Shown here: positions 9,613 through 17,986 of the stretch, piece after piece | How positions within the stretch are numbered: position 1 is the first letter of the stretch | Layout: the number at the start of each line of letters is the position of its first letter | From: Acidobacteriota bacterium | GTDB lineage: Bacteria; Acidobacteriota; Thermoanaerobaculia; Multivoradales; Multivoraceae | Direction: 5' to 3' | Length of the DNA: 64,000 nt | Assembly: GCA_028875725.1 (NCBI GenBank) | Contig: JAPPCR010000006.1 | Coordinates: forward strand, 124,001 to 188,000 | Made by a program: the position numbers and the translations under genes | The notes under the pieces: model-generated | Seen by the model: only the letters and a program-made list of their open reading frames with translations | What the model was told of the DNA's origin: nothing | Database searches by the model: none

Positions 9613-11322
9613 ATGAAGCGAAACCGCAGTCTTCTGGTCGCATTAGTGGTCATCCTCGCTGGCTTCGCCCTGTATCTACTGCTGTCGAATGGCCCGGGAG
9701 ACGATCCGGCGGAAGCCGGGTCAACTCAGACAGTCGCGAGCACCGACTACGCGGATCTGGTCTCCCTCTTCGGGGACTTTCGGTCCTTCCAGCAAGCGGG
9801 AACCGGCAACATCCAGTCCTATTCGCAGAGCGGCTGGATCCTGTCCAACCTCGACGCGACGCCGGACTTCTCCGCCGATGCAATGGCGGAGAAGTACCGT
9901 GAACTGGGGACGTTTCAGGAGAGGTTGAAGTCGATCGATCCGACGGGCTGGCCGGTCTCAGAACAGGTCGACTACCACCTTGTCCGGGCGGAGATGAACG
10001 GCTACGAGTTCCAGCACCGGGTTCTCAACCCATGGTCCACGGATCCCGGCTTCTACAACGACGTCATCGCCACGTTCGCCTGGGTAGCTGAACCGCCCCT
10101 CCAGGCGAACGAGGTCGCGGATCTGCAAGCAAGGCTCAGATCGGTACCCGATCTGGTGCAGCAGGCGAAAGAGAATCTTCAGGACTTCTCGCTGATCGCC
10201 GCGGACCTGGCCACTCTGGCGGTTCTCTCCATCGGAGACACCAGATCGTCCTATGAATCGCTCGCGAAGGGCCTGAGGATTCACCATCCGGAACTCGTGG
10301 CGGACGTCGGCCCGGCGCTGACCGCTCTCGACGACTATGAGGACTGGATACGGTCCAACGAGCACCGGATGACGGGCACGACCGGGGTAGGCAAGGAGAA
10401 CTACAACTGGCTGCTCAGGAACGTCTATCTGTTTCCCTATACCTGGGAGGATATTCGTACGATCGTCGAACTCGAGGATAATCGCGTGATCACCTTTCAG
10501 CGACTGGAAGAGAACCGGAATCGCGACGTTCCACCCCTCGTACCCGTCGGGTCACAGGTCGAGTACAGGGAAGGCATCGAAGAAGCAGTCGATCACGTCA
10601 TGGACTTCCTGCGCGAGGAGGAGATCTTCACTGTGCACGACTTCCTCGTGCCGGATGACTACTTCGACTCGCGGCTCTACGGAAAGGGGTACTCCCTGGA
10701 GGATCCCTGGCCCGAGACCCACGACTACTTCTTCAATTTCTCCCACCGGGAAGCCGTCATGGAGAACACCCATGAGCTGGTCGGCCATCATTTCGACATG
10801 CTCAGGGCGGAGCGCGACGATCGGCCGATCCGTGGCGGCGAGCGGCCGTACAAGATCTCGACAGCTCGCGACGAGGGCCTTGCGTTTGCCCTCGAAGAAC
10901 TGCTGATGCATGCGGGCTACCTGGACGGGCGCAATCCCCACGGCAGGGAAGTCACCTATGAACAGGCGGCTTTCCGTACCGTGCGCGCACTCTCCGACAT
11001 CTACATGCACAGCGGCGACTGGAGTCTGGAAGAAGCGACGCAGTTCTGCATCGACAACGCGCCGCATGGCGAGTTGCTGGAGGGCAGCCACCATCTCTGG
11101 TTCGAGCTGGATACGACTCTGCGCGGCGTGGGGCATCACATGCTGATGGTCCTGGGGAAGGTCCAGTTCATGAAGCTGATGCGAGACCGCGCCAATCAAC
11201 TTGGCGACGACTTCGTCCTGCGGGAGTTCCTGGACGAGGTCTACGCGGCGGGCCAGATCCCCTGGTCGCTCACTCGGTGGGAGATGACCGGCTACGACGA
11301 CGAGGTCTCACGACTCTGGTAG
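9613..11322 (+). CDS. DUF885-like membrane-anchored or exported putative metallopeptidase
   Basis: Protein of 569 residues with an N-terminal hydrophobic segment (about 7-25), either an uncleaved anchor or a signal peptide. The C-terminal half resembles the DUF885 family of putative zinc peptidases. HELVGHH at residues 387-393 is followed by a downstream acidic segment RDEGLAFALEE (E421), matching the family pattern of a His-Glu motif and a second glutamate. The motif is one residue shorter than the HEAxPGHH I know for DUF885, so it is a diverged member or a sister family. GGGGGAG precedes the ATG by about 6 bases. The gene converges on and overlaps the membrane protein gene at 11308 by 15 bases. 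Peptidase activity is inferred. Confidence 0.72.
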   Translation: MKRNRSLLVALVVILAGFALYLLLSNGPGDDPAEAGSTQTVASTDYADLVSLFGDFRSFQQAGTGNIQSYSQSGWILSNLDATPDFSADAMAEKYRELGTFQERLKSIDPTGWPVSEQVDYHLVRAEMNGYEFQHRVLNPWSTDPGFYNDVIATFAWVAEPPLQANEVADLQARLRSVPDLVQQAKENLQDFSLIAADLATLAVLSIGDTRSSYESLAKGLRIHHPELVADVGPALTALDDYEDWIRSNEHRMTGTTGVGKENYNWLLRNVYLFPYTWEDIRTIVELEDNRVITFQRLEENRNRDVPPLVPVGSQVEYREGIEEAVDHVMDFLREEEIFTVHDFLVPDDYFDSRLYGKGYSLEDPWPETHDYFFNFSHREAVMENTHELVGHHFDMLRAERDDRPIRGGERPYKISTARDEGLAFALEELLMHAGYLDGRNPHGREVTYEQAAFRTVRALSDIYMHSGDWSLEEATQFCIDNAPHGELLEGSHHLWFELDTTLRGVGHHMLMVLGKVQFMKLMRDRANQLGDDFVLREFLDEVYAAGQIPWSLTRWEMTGYDDEVSRLW

Positions 11323-12051
11323 CGCAGGCGGCTCCTGCTTCCGCGCCTGCCGGGCCCGGGAGACCGCAGTACTCACCAGACCCACTATCAAGCCCACCAC
11401 GGGCGCGAGCAGCCACACCGTGGCCCAGAGCGAGTCCGGATCCTCCTCGATCTTCTCCAGGCCGCCCCGGGCGAAGTGCAGAAAGGCGATCGAACTAGCG
11501 GGCACACTGAACCAGGGATCGCGAAGCGCGGCCCCGACGGCCGATTCCTCTTCGCCCGAGCTCGCCGCTTCGCCCGGCGGACTCGCCTCGTCGTCTTTCG
11601 GCCTCTTCTTCGAATCGGTGGCGCCAATCAGACCGGAGGCCACGGCGAGAATCGCGATCCCCAAGGCCGCCAGGAACCACACGGCCCGGTCTGTTGCTGG
11701 CGGCTCGGCGACCAGGTCAAGGACGAACCGCGAGAACAGAATGAACACGCAGAAGATCGCTGGCACCTGGTACCAGGGGTCGGTGAACACGGTCGCCTCG
11801 TGCCAGACCGGGCCCGTTCGCGGCGTCTCTGCTTCCGGTGAAGTGTCGCTCGGGCGACGGCGACGCAGGGCGACCAGCGTCGCGACCGCGGCCGTCGCCA
11901 GCGCCACCGCATAGACCATCGACACCGGAGACGTGCGCAACGCCTCGATGCTCAGGAGACCGGCGTTGCCGCCGGTCGTGACGAGCCCCATCAGCACGAT
12001 GAGCCTGGGCCCGGGCTTGGACTCGTCGTACTTTTCCTTTCTCGCGGTCAC
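11308..12051 (-). CDS. Membrane protein with an internally duplicated PW motif, unknown function
   Basis: Not recognised. The 247-residue protein has about five hydrophobic segments: around 17-32, 43-60, 95-113, 124-142 and 215-235. Two tandem units share one pattern: TDPWYQVPAIFCVFILFSRF and RDPWFSVPASSIAFLHFARG, each followed by an acidic D/E-P segment. The linker between the units is charged and disordered (KKRPKDDEASPPGEAASSGE). The duplication suggests two membrane-facing repeats fused in one chain. It follows the hydrolase gene on the same strand with only 3 bases between them, so the two are probably co-transcribed. Confidence 0.65.
   Translation of the reverse strand: MTARKEKYDESKPGPRLIVLMGLVTTGGNAGLLSIEALRTSPVSMVYAVALATAAVATLVALRRRRPSDTSPEAETPRTGPVWHEATVFTDPWYQVPAIFCVFILFSRFVLDLVAEPPATDRAVWFLAALGIAILAVASGLIGATDSKKRPKDDEASPPGEAASSGEEESAVGAALRDPWFSVPASSIAFLHFARGGLEKIEEDPDSLWATVWLLAPVVGLIVGLVSTAVSRARQARKQEPPALPES
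11324..11350. terminator. Hairpin at a convergent gene junction
   Basis: GCAGGCG (11324-11330) pairs with CGCCTGC (11344-11350) over a 13-base loop, right after the TAG of the DUF885-like gene and inside the 3' end of the opposing gene. No T-tract. One of six similar convergent-junction hairpins in the window. Confidence 0.35.
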
Positions 12052-12054
12052 TGG

Positions 12055-12975
12055 TCAGGAAGCCTCCGTGAGGCATCGCTCCACGAACGGCATCATCGCA
12101 GCGACACACTCTGCTGGCATTTCGAGCTGGAGGAGGTGCGTCGTGTCCGGCACGAAGTCGTAGTCGAGGGCCAGGATCTCCCTGAGGTCCACGGTGGGGA
12201 GAAACGAGAAAGGCACCGTGGGGTCGGAGCCGACGATCTTCACGGGGCATGAGACGCGGCTCAGGTCCGCTGCTCTCGCCCATCGCGGGCCTTCCAGGGA
12301 AACCCTCGCTTCGTACTCTCGCGGGCAGCACAGTTCGTATCCGTCGCCGTCCGCGGCCGGCCGCAGCGTGGCGCGCGCGATGAGTTCGGGCGCTCCGGGG
12401 CAGAGAAGCTGGAACCCGGGCGAGCGAAGGACGCGCTCCATGAACTCCTCGAGGCTCGCGAAGCGTTCGCGACGCTTCAGGGCGGCCTGGCCCAGTTGGC
12501 CGAGCACTTTGTCCACCTTCTCGACATCCTCGGGCCGGCAGCCTGGCGGGCAGACGACCGGGTCGAAGAGAACCAGGGCCGAGTAGGCCGACTCACGACT
12601 GGCTTGGATCAGCGCCGATTGGGCCGAGACGGAGTGGAACACGCCGATCTTCGGCTTGTTGCCTAAGTGGCGGTCGATCGCCTGCGCGATCGTCGCGTGG
12701 TCTTCGACGAACGTGCCGACGTGGTGATCTTCGCCGCGGCCGACCGGGTTCCAGCCGTGGTTGCGGAGGTCGAACAGGACGACGTCGAACCTGTCCGTGA
12801 GCAGCGACCAGAAGGGGTAGTAGGCGTCGGCGGCGAACCCGTTGCAGTGGCTGATGACGAGCCTGGGGCCCCTGGGGTTGCCGTGCCGCCTGAGAACGAT
12901 GCGGCTGCCATCGGCCATGTGGGCCTCGGCCGTGGCCAGGGGCTTCGGCACTTCCCAGCGTTTCGGTCGGCTCAT
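12055..12975 (-). CDS. Alpha/beta hydrolase
   Basis: Cytosolic alpha/beta-hydrolase fold enzyme of 306 residues; substrate unknown. The oxyanion/strand region is LVISHCNGFAADAYYP, a pattern shared by alpha/beta hydrolases of the lipase type. The nucleophile elbow VFHSVSAQ places S115, with Ser at 117 where Gly is usual. The C-terminal catalytic histidine is in PDTTHLLQLE. No signal peptide. A TAGAAT box (complement of 13006-13011) lies 30 bases upstream of the ATG, and its promoter is divergent from the antitoxin gene. It is probably first in a two-gene unit with the downstream membrane protein. Confidence 0.85.
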   Translation of the reverse strand: MSRPKRWEVPKPLATAEAHMADGSRIVLRRHGNPRGPRLVISHCNGFAADAYYPFWSLLTDRFDVVLFDLRNHGWNPVGRGEDHHVGTFVEDHATIAQAIDRHLGNKPKIGVFHSVSAQSALIQASRESAYSALVLFDPVVCPPGCRPEDVEKVDKVLGQLGQAALKRRERFASLEEFMERVLRSPGFQLLCPGAPELIARATLRPAADGDGYELCCPREYEARVSLEGPRWARAADLSRVSCPVKIVGSDPTVPFSFLPTVDLREILALDYDFVPDTTHLLQLEMPAECVAAMMPFVERCLTEAS

Positions 12976-13029
12976 GGATCGGGCAGGCGTGGCAAAGGAC
13001 TCCGGATTCTAGCCATGTGTGCTGTGTGC

Positions 13030-13035
13030 TAAGTT
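13030..13035 (+). promoter_or_regulatory. Putative -10 box of a leaderless promoter (antitoxin gene)
   Basis: TAAGTT ends 6 bases before the ATG at 13042. The intervening bases (CGGCAC) are identical to those before galE at 47622. No Shine-Dalgarno is present. Confidence 0.45.
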
Positions 13036-13041
13036 CGGCAC

Positions 13042-13281
13042 ATGAGATTGCACATCGCGCTCGACGACGATCTCGTGGCGGAACTCGACCGGCGTGCCGG
13101 CCCCAGGCAGCGTAGCGCCTTCATCGCTGAACTGATCCAACGGGGACTCGACGACGAACGGCGCTGGGACGACATCGAAGCGGCGCTTGGCGGCATCTCC
13201 GACACCGGCCACGACTGGGACGACGATCCGGCGGAGTGGGTGCGCCGTCAGCGGCGTGGCGACCGGCGGCGCTCAGGCTGA
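13042..13281 (+). CDS. Ribbon-helix-helix antitoxin (VapB-like)
   Basis: Small DNA-binding antitoxin of 79 residues. The N-terminal strand and helices (LHIALDDDLVAELDRRAG, then RSAFIAELIQRGLDDE) fit a ribbon-helix-helix domain. The acidic/Trp C-terminus (DDIEAALGGISDTGHDWDDDPAEWV) is a typical toxin-neutralising tail. It would bind the PIN toxin encoded 2 bases downstream and repress the shared promoter. The upstream region holds overlapping divergent promoters with the hydrolase gene. Confidence 0.82.
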   Translation: MRLHIALDDDLVAELDRRAGPRQRSAFIAELIQRGLDDERRWDDIEAALGGISDTGHDWDDDPAEWVRRQRRGDRRRSG

Positions 13282-13283
13282 TC

Positions 13284-13673
13284 TTGAGCCGCCTGCTGCT
13301 CGACTCGACCGTACTCATTGACGCTCTCCGAGGCCGCCGGGCGGCTTCGCAGGTGGCGGCCCTGCGCCGCGAAGGCACCGAGCCGTGGGTATGTGTCATC
13401 TCGGTGGACGAAGTGTGGCGCGGAATTCGACCCGGCGAGGAGCTGGCGGCGAGGCGGCTGTTCCGGGGCCTTCGTCTCGCTCCCCTGGGCAAGGCCCAAG
13501 GCATGATGGCCGGCCGTTGGCGCCGGGAGTTCGCCGAGAGAGGCGTAACCCTGCACCAGGCGGACTGCCTGATCGCCGCGGCTGCCGCTGGGGTGGGAGC
13601 CGCGTTGGCCACGGCCAACGTGCGGGACTACCCGATGGCGGCGGTCGAGGTCAGGGAGTGGCCGGCGGGCTAG
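13284..13673 (+). CDS. PIN-domain ribonuclease toxin (VapC-like)
   Basis: Toxin of the VapBC type, a Mg-dependent ribonuclease. The acidic quartet is recognisable: the first Asp in LLLDSTVLID, Glu in VDEVWRG, Asp in LHQADCLIAAAA, and the C-terminal TANVRDYPM segment. The 129-residue length is standard. The TTG at 13284 is 2 bases after the antitoxin stop. An in-frame ATG farther upstream (13236) lies inside the antitoxin gene and would add unrelated residues, so I reject it. The pair looks intact, with no disrupted catalytic residues. Confidence 0.85.
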   Translation: MSRLLLDSTVLIDALRGRRAASQVAALRREGTEPWVCVISVDEVWRGIRPGEELAARRLFRGLRLAPLGKAQGMMAGRWRREFAERGVTLHQADCLIAAAAAGVGAALATANVRDYPMAAVEVREWPAG

Positions 13674-13696
13674 CTACGATCGATGTGTTCCTGGCC

Positions 13697-14623
13697 TCAG
13701 AACCGGTACCGCAACCCCGCCGACACCCCCACATACCCGATGCCATCGAACCCCAGGTCGCTCGTGAACGGCGTCGTGCCGTCCGCCTGAACGGGTTCGT
13801 GGCTCCGGACCACCTTCCACAGGTCGCGTCCGCTGAACTCGTCGAACCGGGTCCATCGCGCCTTGATCGTGAACGATGCGCTGTCGCCCAGGGCGTGTTC
13901 CAGACCGGCGATGACCTGGTAGCCGGAGAGGGTGTCGCTGAACTCGCTGTCGAACAGGCTGATCGTGCCGGCGGCCGCCGCTGGACGGTCGGCGAGAGTA
14001 AGCGGCGGATCGATGTCCTGGTAGCCCTGTGCGAGCGTCTTGCGCAGGAGGCGGGTGCTGTAGCGGAGGCTCGCGCGGGCCTGGCCGACGCCCAGGCCGA
14101 CGAAGGGGGTCCAGGACGTGGAGTTGTCGAAGTCCCAATAGGCGTTGACGAAGAGCTCGCGGGAGTCGAAGTCCGAGACGGTCACGCTGGGAGGATCGAC
14201 GGGACTCCACTCGGACATCTTGTTGTCGAAGGTCGGGTCTCCGGTCGTCGACAGGAAGTAGATCGTGCCGCCGTCGTGCTGCCGGGCCGTGTGCTCCACC
14301 TCGACGCGCAGGCTGCCCAGGTCGTATCCGATGCCGAGGCTGCCGGTGAACCGGGAACCCAGGTCGAAACGATTGGTGACGGTGGGCGACGAACCCGGTC
14401 CGCTGCACGCGGGGTCGCCGGTCGGCGCCATGGCCGGATCGGCGTAGAGCAGGACGTCGCACCTCGTCGGATGGTCGGCGCCCGAGATGGAGGCCTCCAG
14501 AGTGGAGGCGTCCACCAGGCCGGCCTCGAAGGCGACGTAGAAGCCGCGGTCCTGCTGGGCGCCTGCGGCTCCGGCGGCGCCGAGGAGGCAGACGTTGAGA
14601 GAAAGGACGAGGAATCGTGGCAC
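13697..14623 (-). CDS. Outer-membrane beta-barrel protein (OmpA/OmpW-like porin domain)
   Basis: Exported protein of 308 residues with a signal peptide ending near GAAGAAGAQ. The mature part alternates polar and aromatic residues typical of beta strands (GFYVAFEAGL, SLGIGYDLGSLRVEVEH, FVNAYWDFD, GYVGVSAGLRYRF). The terminal Arg-Phe matches the C-terminal aromatic signal read by the BAM complex. C55 and C73 could form a loop disulfide. GTG start at 14623; a TAGCCT box (complement 14658-14663) lies 34 bases upstream. Function, such as a small-molecule channel or adhesion, cannot be told from sequence. Confidence 0.8.
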   Translation of the reverse strand: MPRFLVLSLNVCLLGAAGAAGAQQDRGFYVAFEAGLVDASTLEASISGADHPTRCDVLLYADPAMAPTGDPACSGPGSSPTVTNRFDLGSRFTGSLGIGYDLGSLRVEVEHTARQHDGGTIYFLSTTGDPTFDNKMSEWSPVDPPSVTVSDFDSRELFVNAYWDFDNSTSWTPFVGLGVGQARASLRYSTRLLRKTLAQGYQDIDPPLTLADRPAAAAGTISLFDSEFSDTLSGYQVIAGLEHALGDSASFTIKARWTRFDEFSGRDLWKVVRSHEPVQADGTTPFTSDLGFDGIGYVGVSAGLRYRF

Positions 14624-14735
14624 GGGTCGGGGGCGATGCGTCGCCAGGTTCGACTGCAGGCTAGCTGTCGAGAGTGACGAAAGGACGATTCTCGCGTGAC
14701 ATGAGGGCGACCTTCGGCCGAAGACGCCCGTTCTG

Positions 14736-15467
14736 CTACTCCCGCTTGCAGACGAACAACTCGTACTCGCCCGGCTCGATCTCCGAATGGTCGCAGGGCA
14801 CCGCTTCTGCGTCGAATCCCACGTCGGCCAGGAGGTCGAGCCAGTCGGAGCGGCGGAACAGGCCGGTGACGTGCCGGTCGTGCACGACTTCGACGCTGCC
14901 GTCTGCCTTGCGCAGCACGAAGGCGTAGTCCGTCGTGATCATCGTGTCCCCGGGGTCCGGGTCCCAGGTGTTCTCGAGGTAGTGGGCGCTTCTCTCCTCG
15001 CCGTCGCAACCGCCGCAGTCTGTACTGGGCTGGAAGTTCTCCCGCAGGTGGTCGGGCGCGAAGAGGGCGGCGCCTCCGGGCCGGCAGTGGACCCAGGCCG
15101 TCTCGATGGCGGCTCGCAGGTCCTCGAGCGTCGTCATGTAGTCGATCGCGTCGTGGATGAAGACGCAGTCGAACGTCCGGTCGAGGCGGACCGTTCGCAT
15201 GTCGCCCTCGATGTGCCGGCACTCGGGGTTGAGGTCCCGGCTCATCGCCAGCATCCCCGGGGACAGGTCGACGAGGGTCATCTCGAAGTGCGCCTTGAGG
15301 TGGGAGGCGTTGTGGCCGCCGCCGCTGCCGAGTTCGAGGGCGGTTCCGGGCGTGCCGTCAGAGGCTTCGAGCAGGTGGCGGAGGTAGATGCCGGCTTCTT
15401 CCTCGTACTCGTTGGGCGGTGAGATCAGCGGCCACCAGGGCGCGATCTCGGCGTAGAGCTTGGGCAA
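14736..15467 (-). CDS. SAM-dependent methyltransferase (class I)
   Basis: Cytosolic methyltransferase of 243 residues with the Rossmann-fold motifs of the class: ALELGSGGGHNASHL (SAM binding), TLVDLSPGMLAMSR (acidic residue after strand 2), EGDMRTVRL and FDCVFIHDAIDYM. The substrate is unknown. A Cys pair in STDCGGCDGEE in the middle of the protein is unusual and could bind a metal. The TTG start lies 2 bases after the GPP34 stop, so it is the last gene of the otsB-GH15-GPP34 operon; a lipid or sugar substrate would fit that context but is a guess. Confidence 0.85.
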   Translation of the reverse strand: MPKLYAEIAPWWPLISPPNEYEEEAGIYLRHLLEASDGTPGTALELGSGGGHNASHLKAHFEMTLVDLSPGMLAMSRDLNPECRHIEGDMRTVRLDRTFDCVFIHDAIDYMTTLEDLRAAIETAWVHCRPGGAALFAPDHLRENFQPSTDCGGCDGEERSAHYLENTWDPDPGDTMITTDYAFVLRKADGSVEVVHDRHVTGLFRRSDWLDLLADVGFDAEAVPCDHSEIEPGEYELFVCKRE

Positions 15468-15469
15468 CT

Positions 15470-16171
15470 TCAGCCCGAGTTCGAGGAGGTCGAGGCGGCG
15501 ATGATGGCGGGCATGACGGCGGCCGCGGCGACGGCGGCTTGCGCGGCTTCGACGGCGTTGGAGGTGGCCTTGCCGATCAGATCGCCCTTGGTGAGGCTCT
15601 TGATGCGCTGCCTGCGGGGCCTCAGTTCCCGGCGGCCGAAGGTCGGGTTGAGCAGCCCCACCGCGTGCGCCAGCGCGGTCAGGACGACCGTCCGGGGCTC
15701 GACTTCACGATAGTCGCTGAAAATCGCCGTCCGCAGGCGCTCGATGATCTCCCGCTCCGGGCCCGGGTCGATTTCCGGGAAGACGCGTCGCTTGAAGATG
15801 AGGAGGATCTCCTGCTCATCCGCCCTCAGGATGCGGCGGGCGCAGAGTTGTTCGGCGACCCGGTGGTGGAGCTTCTTCATGGAGGAGAAGCGCGTGATCC
15901 AGGTCTGGATCGAGGCGCGCCGTTTGGCGTCCCGGATTCTCTTCAGGCACTCGTTGAGGATGGAGTCTTCGGTGCGGCGGACCTCGCGGACCTCGACGAG
16001 CTTGCGCCAGCGGCGCGACTCGTCGATGCGGATGCGCTCCCGGAGCAGGAGCTCGGCGGCGATCGCGCCGCCGAGTCCGATGCTCGTGTGGGCGCCGCCC
16101 AGGGTGCCCTTCGTGTCGTGCAGGGCGAGAAGCAGCAGCTCTTCGTGGAGGTGGAGGGGGGTGTGGCGCAT
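15470..16171 (-). CDS. GPP34 (GOLPH3/Vps74) family protein
   Basis: Protein of 233 residues. The N-terminus (LHLHEELLLLALHDTKG, then IGLGGAIAAELLLRERIRI) matches the GPP34 domain, whose eukaryotic members bind phosphatidylinositol-4-phosphate and retain glycosyltransferases at the Golgi. The helical core with basic patches (RRASIQTWITRF, LRPRRQRIKSLTKG) and an Ala-rich hydrophobic C-terminus fits peripheral membrane binding. Bacterial members are known mainly from Actinobacteria and have no settled role. The ATG lies 9 bases after the GH15 stop, so it belongs to the trehalose-related operon. Confidence 0.8.
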   Translation of the reverse strand: MRHTPLHLHEELLLLALHDTKGTLGGAHTSIGLGGAIAAELLLRERIRIDESRRWRKLVEVREVRRTEDSILNECLKRIRDAKRRASIQTWITRFSSMKKLHHRVAEQLCARRILRADEQEILLIFKRRVFPEIDPGPEREIIERLRTAIFSDYREVEPRTVVLTALAHAVGLLNPTFGRRELRPRRQRIKSLTKGDLIGKATSNAVEAAQAAVAAAAVMPAIIAASTSSNSG

Positions 16172-16180
16172 CGCTTGAGT

Positions 16181-17986
16181 CTAGAAGGCCTCGCTCCACG
16201 GCCGGCTGAGCCGCAGCGCCGAGTTGATCAGGCCGACCATCGAGTAGGTCTGGGGGAAGTTGCCCCAGAGTTCGCCGGTCTCCGGGTCGAGGTCCTCGGA
16301 GAGAAGTCCCACCGGGTTGCGGCGTTCGAGCATCTCCTGGAACAGTTCGCGGGCCTCCTCGCGGCGGCCGAGGGCGTTGATCGCGTCGATGTACCAGAAG
16401 CTGCAGACGGCGAAGGAAGTGGCCGGGGCGCCGAAGTCGTCCTCCCGGTAGCGGAAGAAGTTGCTGCCGGAGCGCAGCGGCTCGACGGACTCGACCGTGG
16501 CCGCGAAGCAGGGGTCGGCGGCGTCGAGGAAGCCCAGGTCGTGGAGCAGGAGCAGGCTGGCGTCGATGCCCTCGCCGTCCAGCGTCGCGGCAAGGCCGCC
16601 GCCTTCGGTCTCGGCGTGTCGGAGAACGTGCGAACGGATCGCCTCGGCCCGGTTCGTCCAGTGCCTTTGACGGTCGCTCAGGCCGAGCGCCCTCGCGATG
16701 CGGGCCAGGCGGTCGCAGGCGGCCCAGCACATGACGCTGGAAAAGGTGTGGACGGCGCTTCGTTGCCGGAACTCCCAGAGGCCGGCGTCGGGCTGGTCGA
16801 ACAGGGCCACGGCCTGGTCGCCGAGTTGCTCCAGCCAGCCGAACACGCGGCGGTTGCCGGGCTTGACGAGCCGTCGGTCGAAGAAGCTCTGGGTGACGGA
16901 GAGGATCGCGCTGCCGTAGCTGTCGTTCTGGAGCTGACGCCAGGCGTCGTTGCCGACCCGCACCGGCGGCATGCCGCGGTAGCCAGGCAGGCCGCCTATC
17001 GTGCGCTCGGTGAGTTCGCGCTCGAACTTGATGCCGTAGACCGGCTGCAGCACGCCGCCCTCGGCGGCCGCGGCGAGGTTCGTGATGTAGCCGAGGTAGC
17101 CCTCCATCGTCCGCGTGGCGCCCAGGCGGTTGAGCGCCTGGACGACGAAGTGGGAGTCCCGCAGCCAGCAGAAGCGGTAGTCCCAGTTGCGGCCGCTGTC
17201 CGGCGCTTCGGGGATCGACGTGGTCATCGCCGCGAGCACGGCCCCGGTCTCTTCGAAACTGCAGAGCTGGAGCGTGATGGCGGCGCGGATCACCGCCTCC
17301 TGCCACTCGAAGGGCACGGCCAGATGGCGCACGAACTCGCGCCACCAGGTCTCCGTCCGGCTCCGGAACTCGCGCGCCACGGAGTCGACGGGCTCGGTCA
17401 GGCTCTCGTCCGGCCCTAGCAGCAGGGTGAGCGGCTGCTCCAGGACGAAGGAGATCTCGTCGCTGATCAGGGAGACCGGCGCATCGGTGGTCAAGCGAAG
17501 CGTCAGGGCCGGTCCGACGTACCGGACGTGGTTGCTGCCGCGGGTTACCTCGGGGCGACGCGCGCCGTAGTCGAACCGTGGCCGCAGTCGAATTCGGATG
17601 CGCGGCTCCCCGGAGAGCCGCTCGATCGTGCGGACAATCATCGTCGGCCGGAAGGAGCGGCCGAACTGCTCGAAGCGAGGCGCGAAGTCTGTGATCCGCA
17701 CCGCGGCGCCGTTGCCGTCGCGAAGCGTCGTCACCAGGATCGCGGTGTTCTCCAGGTACTGCTGCTCGCTCTCGCGGAACCCCTCGAGCAGGATGTCGAA
17801 GAAGCCGCCGGCTTCGGGATCGCCGTCCTCGTCGCCCTTGCCGCCGAGGAGGGAATGGAAGACGGGATCGCCGTCGAAGTGGGGCAGACAGGCCCAGCAG
17901 ATGCGACCGCGCGGGTCGATCAGCGCCCCGAACCCGCAGTTGCCGATCACGCCGGCGTCGAGCGGCCGCGTGTCACCGCTCGTCAT
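16181..17986 (-). CDS. Glycoside hydrolase family 15 protein (trehalase or glucoamylase-like)
   Basis: Inverting alpha-glucosidase-fold enzyme of 601 residues. The family signatures are an N-terminal beta-sandwich (GVIGNCGFGALIDPRGRICW), the (alpha/alpha)6 barrel motif GRNWDYRFCWLRDSHF, and the C-terminal LLSEDLDPETGELWGNFPQT with a conserved catalytic Glu. The bacterial GH15 group next to trehalose genes includes trehalases and glucan hydrolases. The context (overlap with otsB by 4 bases, otsA divergent) favours a role in trehalose or storage-glucan turnover. No signal peptide, so it is cytosolic. Confidence 0.88.
   Translation of the reverse strand: MTSGDTRPLDAGVIGNCGFGALIDPRGRICWACLPHFDGDPVFHSLLGGKGDEDGDPEAGGFFDILLEGFRESEQQYLENTAILVTTLRDGNGAAVRITDFAPRFEQFGRSFRPTMIVRTIERLSGEPRIRIRLRPRFDYGARRPEVTRGSNHVRYVGPALTLRLTTDAPVSLISDEISFVLEQPLTLLLGPDESLTEPVDSVAREFRSRTETWWREFVRHLAVPFEWQEAVIRAAITLQLCSFEETGAVLAAMTTSIPEAPDSGRNWDYRFCWLRDSHFVVQALNRLGATRTMEGYLGYITNLAAAAEGGVLQPVYGIKFERELTERTIGGLPGYRGMPPVRVGNDAWRQLQNDSYGSAILSVTQSFFDRRLVKPGNRRVFGWLEQLGDQAVALFDQPDAGLWEFRQRSAVHTFSSVMCWAACDRLARIARALGLSDRQRHWTNRAEAIRSHVLRHAETEGGGLAATLDGEGIDASLLLLHDLGFLDAADPCFAATVESVEPLRSGSNFFRYREDDFGAPATSFAVCSFWYIDAINALGRREEARELFQEMLERRNPVGLLSEDLDPETGELWGNFPQTYSMVGLINSALRLSRPWSEAF

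Noticed and set aside
15419..17419. 666-codon open frame on the plus strand
   Set aside because: It lies antisense to the methyltransferase, GPP34 and GH15 genes, which have clear family motifs; low-complexity product.
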